Both the position numbers and the translations under genes were made by a program. Shown here one piece after another: positions 1 to 4,992 of a DNA stretch of 5,470 nucleotides. The stretch is taken from NCBI GenBank assembly GCA_003641425.1, contig QNAH01000201.1, forward strand, positions 1 through 5,470. Direction: 5' to 3'. This stretch comes from Candidatus Zixiibacteriota bacterium. GTDB taxonomy: Bacteria; Zixibacteria; MSB-5A5; GN15; PGXB01. The notes under the pieces are model-generated. The model did no database searches. It was not told where the DNA came from and saw only the letters and a program-made list of their open reading frames with translations. Position 1 is the first letter of the stretch, and every line of letters begins with the position of its first letter.

Positions 1-382
1 CAAGCCCCGGGGCCGTAACCGGATTGTACGGATCGACCACATTATAAACCTGCATACTGTCAGCAACTGCCACGTAAAGATAAACGCCTCTTTTGGCGAC
101 CCCGTTACAGCCATCCGGCATGTATATAAATTGCAGTGTGTCCGGGTATTGCGGAGAGGCGAAATTAATTATTAACAGGCCATGCGGGTTGACCGCATAG
201 ACCATGTCGCCGTCGGCGCAGGCATCGGTAACAGAAGTCAACACCCCGCTGTTGAGATACTCTATCTCTTCGAAATCGACGGCGAACGCCGTCTGGACCA
301 AACCGCACGGCATTAAGATCGCGGCCGGAAAAAGTAGAATTAAAATAGATTTGAATGTGTGTGAAAGTGCAATGGTACCCAT
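1..382 (-). CDS. Secreted LVIVD-repeat (beta-propeller-like) protein, N-terminal part only
   Basis: This is the 5' part of a gene that runs off the left edge; 127 codons are open with no stop. The start is ATG at 382, preceded by GAGG (391-394) at 8 nt spacing. Residues 1-34 form a long Sec signal peptide: a Lys at 11, a hydrophobic core about 12-26, and a likely cleavage after A-F-A at 32-34. Mature residues from 58 on show repeats of the form 'VYAVNPHGLLIINFASPQYP' and 'YLYVAVADSMQVYNVVDPYN'. Each has a short strand, a 'l.i.d..dP..P' strand and the P-x-x-P turn typical of the LVIVD repeat family, which builds beta-propellers in exported or cell-surface proteins. The protein is therefore expected outside the cytoplasm; its ligand or role is unknown. 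It has its own promoter (436-465) and appears to be a separate unit from the feo operon upstream. The repeat assignment is by eye; total length and C-terminal anchor lie outside the window. Confidence 0.8.
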   Translation of the reverse strand, partial: MGTIALSHTFKSILILLFPAAILMPCGLVQTAFAVDFEEIEYLNSGVLTSVTDACADGDMVYAVNPHGLLIINFASPQYPDTLQFIYMPDGCNGVAKRGVYLYVAVADSMQVYNVVDPYNPVTAPGL

Positions 383-435
383 TTCGAGAACCTCACTTTT
401 TTGAGATGTTTTGATTTTGCCCTGTTGATAGTTTT

Positions 436-465
436 ATAATAGTAACAGGACCATATCGGTGTCAA
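436..465 (-). promoter_or_regulatory. Sigma70-type promoter of the LVIVD-repeat gene
   Basis: On the minus strand a perfect TTGACA (460-465) is followed after 18 bp by TATTAT (436-441). The predicted transcription start is near 429, giving a leader of about 45 nt that contains the GAGG ribosome site at 391-394. The promoter sits in the 130-bp gap after the membrane-protein gene that ends at 513, so the LVIVD gene need not depend on readthrough. I see no strong hairpin-plus-T-run terminator in that gap, so some readthrough from the feo operon is possible. Confidence 0.65.
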
Positions 466-512
466 TTAAAATATGATACGGGTGATTGGAAGAAAATTTC
501 CTTGATTTTGTG

Positions 513-905
513 CTAAAATCTTGTCAGGGCAAACAGGAGTATAAACGCTCCTCCGAGCACCGAGCCAAGACAGATAAGAAATACATTTCGGCGCGTCTGA
601 TCCCAGGCATGACGCTCATCGGCGGCGGCTTGTGAAGGTTTTGCGACGAATTTAAGCGCCTTGTTCAGCAGCACGATCGACAGACCGATTATAGGCCAGC
701 CGTAATCCGGATAATCGGCCAGTGTGATATATATCCCCCACAGTGAAAACAGAATCAACATGGCCCCGCCGACAATAACACGTAAACACGTCTCAGTGTA
801 CCACCGTACAAAGCGGCTAAACGATGATGGTGATATTACGCCGGGAGATCGGTGCAAAATGACAACAACCGCAAGAATGATCGCATATAATTTTGGATAT
901 GACAT
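513..905 (-). CDS. Small multi-pass membrane protein of unknown function, last gene of the feo operon
   Basis: This 130-residue protein begins 26 nt after the feoB stop and is read in the same direction, so it is probably co-transcribed. I do not recognise a named family. It shows about four hydrophobic segments: residues 5-17, 42-62, 69-87 and 108-127. A basic stretch (88-106, with K89, R98, R105, R106) lies between the third and fourth. Loop motifs include HRSPGVISP (18-26) and a Trp-Tyr pair at 35-36. There is no winged helix and no Cys pair, so it is not FeoC. The ATG at 905 is the first in-frame start after a TAA at 915-917, and no clear Shine-Dalgarno precedes it; the next Met is at residue 49, inside the second helix. 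The downstream side lacks an obvious terminator. A role linked to FeoB is inferred only from position; it could equally be an unrelated passenger gene. Confidence 0.75.
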   Translation of the reverse strand: MSYPKLYAIILAVVVILHRSPGVISPSSFSRFVRWYTETCLRVIVGGAMLILFSLWGIYITLADYPDYGWPIIGLSIVLLNKALKFVAKPSQAAADERHAWDQTRRNVFLICLGSVLGGAFILLFALTRF

Positions 906-931
906 CGGTATTAATTAATGCGGATAAAAAA

Positions 932-3205
932 TCACAGGCCGAACAGATGTCCGCCCTGATATACAATAAACGACACCACCCACGCCAGGGTGGTCTGGAA
1001 AACAATCGAGAACCACATCCACTTCCAACCCGCCTCGCGCTTGATGGCAACGATTACGGCTACGCATGGAGTGTACAAGAGCACGAAAATCATAAAGGCG
1101 AAAGCGCCCAGTTTGGAGATACCATTGACCGGATCGCGTAAAACGCCGATCAGGGTTTCGGATTGCTCGTCATGCTCTTCGCCGATCTGATACAAAACGC
1201 CCAGCGACGATACGACCACCTCTTTGGCAACAAAGCCGGTAATCAGCGACACGCCCATCTGCCAGTTGAATCCAAGCGGCGACACGATCGGTTCGACAAT
1301 CCCGCCCATCCGGCCGATAACCGAATAGTCGAGATCCTCGGTCGCCCGGGCCGCTTCCAGTTCGGCGATTTTCTGCTCGGAATATTCCGATTCGAGGAAA
1401 CGATACTGCTCGATTTGCGTCTCGTAGTCAATCGAATATTCCGACTTTTTGGGGAAATACCCCAGCACCCAGAGTATGATCGATGCGATCAGAATGATAC
1501 CGCCCATTTTCCGCAAATATATTTTTGTCCGCTCCCACATATGAATAGCAACTGATTTTATGGTTGGCTGCCGGTACGGCGGCAGTTCCATGACAAATGG
1601 AAGGCTGTCCCCTTTCAGGATTGTCTTGCGCATCAGACGCGCGGCCAAAACAGCGATCAGGATGCCAATTATGTAAATTGCAAAGATTACATTACCGGCG
1701 GCGGCTCCGAAAAAAGCGCCCGTAAAAAGGATGTACACCGGAAGACGCGCGCTGCATGACATCAGCGGTATAATTAAAATGGTCAGAATCCTGTCTCTGG
1801 GCGATTCCAGTGTCCGGGTGGACATGATCGCCGGCACACCACAGCCGAAACCCATCAGCATCGGTATGAATGACTTGCCGTGCAGACCCAGGAAATGCAT
1901 CAGCTTGTCCATTATAAACGCCGCCCGCGCCATGTATCCGGAATCCTCGAGAATTGATATCCCGAGAAAGAGGAGCACAATATTGGGCAAAAAGATAATG
2001 ACCGAGCCGATGCCTCCGATAACACCCTGGATAATCAGATCGGATATTGCCCCGGCCGGCATAATCGAGGCCAGCGCCCCCTGAAGCATTACCACCCCGG
2101 CATCGATCCACTCCATCGGATATGTTCCCAGCTTGAAAGTAGTCTGAAAAATAAGCCACATAATAGCAAGAAATATCGGGTAACCCAGGAGGCGATGTGT
2201 CACCAACTGGTCGATATGTTCCGAAAACTGCATCCTGTCCCGGGGCGGCTGTTTCATCACCTCGCGGACAATTCCGGCCACATAACCGTAACGCCCCTCG
2301 GTGATCACCATCTCCGGGTCTTCATTGGTCGTTGTCTTTATATGTTCGACCGATTCTTCAAGTCGGGTTGTCAGCGCGATATTTTCTTTTTCCGAGGGAA
2401 TACACCGTTTTTTTATTTCCTGGTCGCCCTCGAGAAGTTTTATCGCCAGCCATCTGGGATTACCGCATCCCCGGCATCCGTGACAGCTATGATCGACCTC
2501 CTCGGAAAGCGTCTTGACCACATCATCCAGTTTCGGCCCGTAGGATACCGGCGGGTGACGGTGATGCATATGCCGGTGATAATCATGCATGCTGCGGCGC
2601 CGACGCCGGCGGCCCTTTTCAGATGACGGCGTTTCTTCTTTGGTTTCTTTTTCTGTTCTGGCTTCGCTTTCTGTCTCCACCTCATCCTGATCGGTGTGGC
2701 CGTTTTCTATAAGCGCCACCGATGTCTTCAGAAGCCGGTCGATACCCTGCGAACGGCTCCCGATCGTTTTGACCACCGGCGCCCCGAGAAGTTTCGAAAG
2801 TTTATCGGTATCGATTTCGATACCGTTTTCCATCACCTCGTCCCACATGTTCATATCGAGGATAATATCCACACCCATCTCGATCAACTGCATCGTCAGG
2901 TAAAGCGAACGCTGGAGGTTGCCGCTGTCGATGACATTGATTATCAGGTCTGGATTCATATTGATGATATAATCGCGCGCGACTTTTTCATCGAGAGAGT
3001 AGGCGGTCAGGCTGTAGGTGCCGGGAAGATCGACAAACATGATATCATAATTGCCGTACTTCCGGTAGCCGACCCGTTTTTCGACTGTAACTCCGGGAAA
3101 ATTGGCGACTTTCTGATGCGCCCCGGTAAGTCCGTTGAAAATGGAGGTTTTACCGGAATTGGGATTACCGGCAAGAGCTATTTTTATCTGCCGACGGTCA
3201 TTCAC
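932..3205 (-). CDS. feoB: Ferrous iron transport protein B (GTPase-coupled Fe2+ permease)
   Basis: FeoB imports Fe2+ across the inner membrane. The 757-residue protein is in the family's normal size range. The N-terminal G domain shows G1 GNPNSGKT (13-20), G2 Thr40 in FPGVTVEK, G3 DLPG (59-62), G4 NMWD (119-122) and a G5-like loop SRSQG (150-154). The helical spacer domain is recognisable by PRWLAIKLLEGD (250-261). The membrane part begins about 340 and has the two gate motifs with their conserved cysteines, GFGCGVPA (452-459) and PLMSCSARLPVY (480-491), then GFVAKEVVVSSL (657-668). Unusual is the segment 168-248: very acidic to about 196, then six Arg (199-204), a His-rich stretch (207-217) and CHGCRGC (241-247). 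The start is GTG at 3205: an in-frame TAA lies at 3209-3211 and the next Met would remove G1. It has no good Shine-Dalgarno and lies 7 nt after feoA, which suggests translational coupling. Confidence 0.98.
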   Translation of the reverse strand: MNDRRQIKIALAGNPNSGKTSIFNGLTGAHQKVANFPGVTVEKRVGYRKYGNYDIMFVDLPGTYSLTAYSLDEKVARDYIINMNPDLIINVIDSGNLQRSLYLTMQLIEMGVDIILDMNMWDEVMENGIEIDTDKLSKLLGAPVVKTIGSRSQGIDRLLKTSVALIENGHTDQDEVETESEARTEKETKEETPSSEKGRRRRRRSMHDYHRHMHHRHPPVSYGPKLDDVVKTLSEEVDHSCHGCRGCGNPRWLAIKLLEGDQEIKKRCIPSEKENIALTTRLEESVEHIKTTTNEDPEMVITEGRYGYVAGIVREVMKQPPRDRMQFSEHIDQLVTHRLLGYPIFLAIMWLIFQTTFKLGTYPMEWIDAGVVMLQGALASIMPAGAISDLIIQGVIGGIGSVIIFLPNIVLLFLGISILEDSGYMARAAFIMDKLMHFLGLHGKSFIPMLMGFGCGVPAIMSTRTLESPRDRILTILIIPLMSCSARLPVYILFTGAFFGAAAGNVIFAIYIIGILIAVLAARLMRKTILKGDSLPFVMELPPYRQPTIKSVAIHMWERTKIYLRKMGGIILIASIILWVLGYFPKKSEYSIDYETQIEQYRFLESEYSEQKIAELEAARATEDLDYSVIGRMGGIVEPIVSPLGFNWQMGVSLITGFVAKEVVVSSLGVLYQIGEEHDEQSETLIGVLRDPVNGISKLGAFAFMIFVLLYTPCVAVIVAIKREAGWKWMWFSIVFQTTLAWVVSFIVYQGGHLFGL

Positions 3206-3212
3206 TTTTTAT

Positions 3213-3440
3213 TTACGACACTACCTTTATTTCTATCAGGGCCGCTTCCGACCTTCGGATACTTATATGCCCGTTACCCAAAGATATCTCGAGAGGGTCT
3301 TTCAACGGAGCCGCCTTGATCATTTTAATCGTCTCGCCGCTGCGTATTCCCAGATCAAGCAGCCGTCTCCTGATCGCCCCCTGTCCGGCCACGCTGATCA
3401 CCTTACCGCTCTGTCCCGGTTTTAAATCATTCAAACTCAT
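3213..3440 (-). CDS. feoA: Ferrous iron transport protein A (SH3-like partner of FeoB)
   Basis: This 75-residue protein is a full-length, stand-alone FeoA: a small cytosolic beta-barrel that supports or regulates FeoB. Diagnostic stretches are LKPGQSGKVISV (6-17), RRRLLDLGIRSGE (24-36), the APLKDPLEI segment (44-52) and the closing ISIRRSEAALIEI (59-71). The ATG at 3440 is preceded by a strong Shine-Dalgarno GAGGAG (3451-3456) at 10 nt spacing. The upstream regulator gene ends at 3464, leaving a 23-nt gap with no room for a separate promoter, and feoB begins 7 nt downstream. FeoA-like folds also occur as the C-terminal domain of long DtxR proteins; here the regulator lacks that domain and FeoA is a separate gene. 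Confidence 0.97.
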   Translation of the reverse strand: MSLNDLKPGQSGKVISVAGQGAIRRRLLDLGIRSGETIKMIKAAPLKDPLEISLGNGHISIRRSEAALIEIKVVS

Positions 3441-3463
3441 CGATCATGCACTCCTCGGGTAAA

Positions 3464-3904
3464 TCATTGTAAAGAATCGTCTTTGATAATCGCCGGGGAT
3501 TTGACCCGGACTGTCGAATGCCGCATCGGACACTCCTGCACTTTATCCATGAAATTCACCAGCTTCATTATCGTTTTCCGGCTCATCGCGTGCTCCATAC
3601 GGCAGGCTTCCTGCTCCGCGTTTTTCTGCGACAGCTCGAGGATATCGACCAGAAAAGCCTTAATCGCCTTATGCCGCCTGTAAATCTCCTCGGCCCTTTT
3701 CCTGCCCGCGGGATTGAGATTGATCTTGCCGTAGTGCCGTTTTCTGATCAGGCCGTTCCGCTTCAGCCGCGTCACCGCCGATATAACAGTCGGCATGGTC
3801 ACACCGCGCGCTCGCGCCACATCGGAGATACCGACCTCATCCGACCGTTCGGACAGTCGGAATATCGTCTCCAGATAATCTTCTTCTCGCGTCGTCAGTT
3901 TCAT
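3464..3904 (-). CDS. DtxR/MntR-family metal-dependent transcriptional regulator
   Basis: This 146-residue regulator is of the short (MntR-like) type without a C-terminal SH3 domain. Residues 4-17 (TTREEDYLETIFRL) and the winged helix-turn-helix at about 24-65, with recognition helix near MPTVISAVTRLKRNG (37-51), are typical. The dimerisation/metal part follows from about 66. Aligned by eye to Bacillus subtilis MntR, the likely metal ligands are D9, H78, C101, E104 and H105, with E12 near the first helix. C101 replaces the MntR Glu99 and matches Cys102 of DtxR, which hints at Fe2+ rather than Mn2+ sensing. The reading frame stays open to 4069, but the extra 55 residues are low-complexity (five Phe in a row) and lie upstream of the promoter. 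The ATG at 3904 gives the normal family N-terminus. It heads the operon with feoA and feoB and is likely autoregulated. Confidence 0.93.
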   Translation of the reverse strand: MKLTTREEDYLETIFRLSERSDEVGISDVARARGVTMPTVISAVTRLKRNGLIRKRHYGKINLNPAGRKRAEEIYRRHKAIKAFLVDILELSQKNAEQEACRMEHAMSRKTIMKLVNFMDKVQECPMRHSTVRVKSPAIIKDDSLQ

Positions 3905-3911
3905 TATCGGC

Positions 3912-3940
3912 AAAATATTAGACTCTTCTAACTTTGTCAA
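3912..3940 (-). promoter_or_regulatory. Promoter of the regulator-feoA-feoB operon, probably giving a leaderless mRNA
   Basis: On the minus strand a perfect TTGACA (3935-3940) is followed after exactly 17 bp by TATTTT (3912-3917). Only seven bases separate the -10 from the ATG at 3904, so transcription should begin at or within about two bases of the start codon. This agrees with the absence of a usable Shine-Dalgarno: the only purine-rich stretch (AGAAGAG) lies inside the promoter spacer, too far from the ATG and upstream of the predicted start of transcription. Confidence 0.7.
3918..3931. promoter_or_regulatory. Candidate operator for the DtxR-type regulator
   Basis: A 14-bp inverted repeat, TTAGA-CTCT-TCTAA, fills most of the 17-bp spacer between -35 and -10 of the operon promoter. 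A dimer bound here would block RNA polymerase. The TTAG...CTAA outer bases resemble the ends of DtxR/IdeR half-sites, but the match to any published consensus is only partial. Assignment rests on symmetry, position and the identity of the first gene of the operon. Confidence 0.5.
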
Positions 3941-4206
3941 TAGGTAGAACGCAAATAGGGTCGATTTGGTGCGGATTTTCTTGAAAAAAAAGAAAAAATA
4001 ATCAGTTCCGGGGGCGCCGGGTTTATGAGACATTTTTCCAACGGATCGGGGGTCTTGTCCGAAGCCCAAAGGGCCGAGGATTTCGACATTTTATCTTATT
4101 GGTCAAAAAAAACCGACCGCAAGTAAAAGTAAGCCAGCGTTCCGAAATTTGCGCCTGTCGCGAATAAGCGATCCGGCCTATTTGTTCTATCACCAAAGCA
4201 TACTGC

Positions 4207-4349
4207 AAACGTCGTTGCGAGCGGAGAGATGCGCCATCGGCGCAGATCGAAGCGCGGCAATCACGCGGCTTTTCGGCAAAAGGTAAACTGAGAGATAAAA
4301 GCAACGTGATTGCCGCGTCGCTCGAAACTCGCTCTTCGCAACGACGTTT
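4207..4349. repeat. 143-bp nested inverted repeat (two inverted copies of a dispersed palindromic repeat)
   Basis: Outer arms of 14 bp pair perfectly: AAACGTCGTTGCGA (4207-4220) with 4336-4349. Inner arms of 13 bp also pair perfectly: CGCGGCAATCACG (4253-4265) with 4305-4317. The two units are thus inverted copies of one element with the layout 'GTCGTTGCGA - variable GC-rich middle - CGCGGCAATCACG'. The middle is 32 nt in the left unit and 18 nt in the right unit. The left middle contains its own hairpin, TGCGCC-ATC-GGCGCA (4230-4244). The loop 4266-4304 includes CTTTT-CGGC-AAAAG (4269-4282). The general form (GTC.TTGCGAG...GGCAATC) resembles repeats scattered through many bacterial genomes. 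There is no transposase gene and I see no clear target duplication. Confidence 0.85.
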
Positions 4350-4443
4350 TTATTACATCGTCCGCAAAATCGTTACAGATTCGGTGATGATTGGGAGTGA
4401 GGGCAATTATAAAGGGAGGAATATGGGAATAAATCATCGCAGG

Positions 4444-4461
4444 GGCGTATTGACATACGCC
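4444..4461. repeat. Short perfect hairpin, 7-bp stem
   Basis: GGCGTAT (4444-4450), loop TGAC, ATACGCC (4455-4461). It begins a run of three palindromes spaced by one to eleven bases. The sequence around it (AGGGGCGTATTGACATACGC) resembles a dispersed palindromic repeat more than a terminator, as no T-run follows on either strand. Confidence 0.7.
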
Positions 4462-4462
4462 T

Positions 4463-4490
4463 TGGTGTCGGGTGCAGTGACCCGACACCA
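4463..4490. repeat. Perfect hairpin, 11-bp stem
   Basis: TGGTGTCGGGT (4463-4473) pairs fully with ACCCGACACCA (4480-4490) around a six-base loop GCAGTG. It lies one base after the preceding hairpin. It is followed on the plus strand by CAAAAAGATGG and not by a T-run, so a terminator role is unlikely for that strand. On the minus strand the bases after it are AAGGCG, again no T-run. Confidence 0.75.
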
Positions 4491-4501
4491 CAAAAAGATG
4501 G

Positions 4502-4521
4502 ATTCCCGCCTGCGCGGGAAT
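4502..4521. repeat. Dispersed palindrome of the 'ATTCCCGC...GCGGGAAT' type
   Basis: ATTCCCGC (4502-4509), loop CTGC, GCGGGAAT (4514-4521) form a perfect 8-bp stem. Together with the flanking GATGG and GACAAAAGA this matches a repeat well known from many bacterial genomes, whose chance translation on the opposite strand reads VIPAQAGIH. That peptide is encoded here on the minus strand, which explains a false reading frame across 4261-4599. Confidence 0.85.
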
Positions 4522-4786
4522 GACAAAAGAGAATTGGGGATAACATTCGGGTAATGGAAATAACTTTAAAAAAAGGTCGTAACAGAAGTGAAACATCATA
4601 AATACAGTACTATAAAACCAGTGATGATTTTGATCGCACGAAAAAATGTGATATTAAAACACGCGCATACGACAAAACAAAACCGAATGTTTATAATTCA
4701 ATGAGAGCTATCATAGTACAACGAAAAAAATCGTCATTTTGGGCAAAATCGGCCGAAAATCGTTACTGTTTCTATAAAGAAATTGC

Positions 4787-4806
4787 CGCGGACAGAAATG
4801 TCCGCG
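4787..4806. repeat. Perfect hairpin with GAAA loop, dispersed palindrome type
   Basis: CGCGGACA (4787-4794), loop GAAA, TGTCCGCG (4799-4806) form a perfect 8-bp stem, followed by CTACCAAC. The pattern 'GGTAG-CGCGGACA...TGTCCGCG' on the minus strand looks like another interspersed palindrome family. It falls in the middle of a 70-codon plus-strand open frame, which argues that this frame is not a gene. Confidence 0.7.
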
Positions 4807-4912
4807 CTACCAACAGAGGAGCAAACAAAAGCACCCCACAGCTTGTCGAAGATCCCGAGTTTTCGAGGGGCTGTCGGATCGTATGCTATGGCGACCAGGC
4901 TCATATTCATTG

Positions 4913-4952
4913 AAAAAATACCGCCCTTTCTCTTTTTCCGCGCTGGAAAGGG
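4913..4952 (-). terminator. Possible rho-independent terminator after the gatD-like gene
   Basis: On the minus strand CCCTTTC (from 4952 to 4946) can pair with GAAAGGG (from 4930 to 4924), with a 15-nt loop, and is followed after CGGTA by a run of six T (4918-4913). It lies 40 nt past the stop codon at 4993. The long loop, the four bases between stem and T-run and a competing inner pairing (TTTCC with GGAAA) make it a moderate candidate. Confidence 0.4.
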
Positions 4953-4992
4953 GACCCAAAGAGCGGGGTGTGTAAAACCGCCCGGGGATACT

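Larger units (their letters stand above)
3941..4992. other. Gene-poor intergenic region with clustered palindromes
   Basis: About 1.05 kb between the operon promoter and the end of the gatD-like gene has no convincing coding sequence on either strand. Open frames here either cross the inverted repeats or have low-complexity translations. The part 3941-4206 contains T-rich minus-strand sequence (about 3974-3999) 35 bp or more upstream of the promoter and otherwise nothing I can name. The part 4522-4786 is AT-rich, and apart from a weak promoter-like match I see nothing in it. The remaining space is taken by the repeats listed separately. Confidence 0.7.

Noticed and set aside
491..505. AT-rich near-palindrome after the membrane-protein gene as a terminator
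   Set aside because: The stem is short and AT-only in its centre and no T-run follows, so it is not a believable rho-independent terminator.
2195..2626. 143-codon plus-strand open frame opposite feoB
   Set aside because: It lies wholly antisense to a strongly supported feoB and has no recognisable domain.
2696..3319. 207-codon plus-strand open frame opposite feoB and feoA
   Set aside because: It is the antisense shadow of the conserved G domain and FeoA; no start signal or family features.
3905..4069. 55-codon in-frame extension of the DtxR-type regulator upstream of ATG 3904
   Set aside because: Its translation is low-complexity (five Phe in a row), has no family similarity, and it lies across and upstream of a good promoter; the family normally starts at the chosen Met.
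4023..4304. 93-codon minus-strand open frame
   Set aside because: It reads through the left arm of the nested inverted repeat and shows no protein-like pattern.
4436..4530. CRISPR-like array
   Set aside because: The palindromes differ from one another and there are no equal-length repeats with spacers.
4261..4599. 112-codon minus-strand open frame with VIPAQAGIH
   Set aside because: This peptide is the well-known chance translation of the ATTCCCGC palindrome; the frame also crosses the other hairpins.
4669..4697. Plus-strand promoter-like match ACGACA-17-TATAAT
   Set aside because: The -35 is weak, the stretch is AT-rich, and no credible gene follows on the plus strand.
4701..4913. 70-codon plus-strand open frame
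   Set aside because: It runs through the palindrome at 4787-4806, has no ribosome site, and its translation resembles the chance peptides produced by dispersed repeats.
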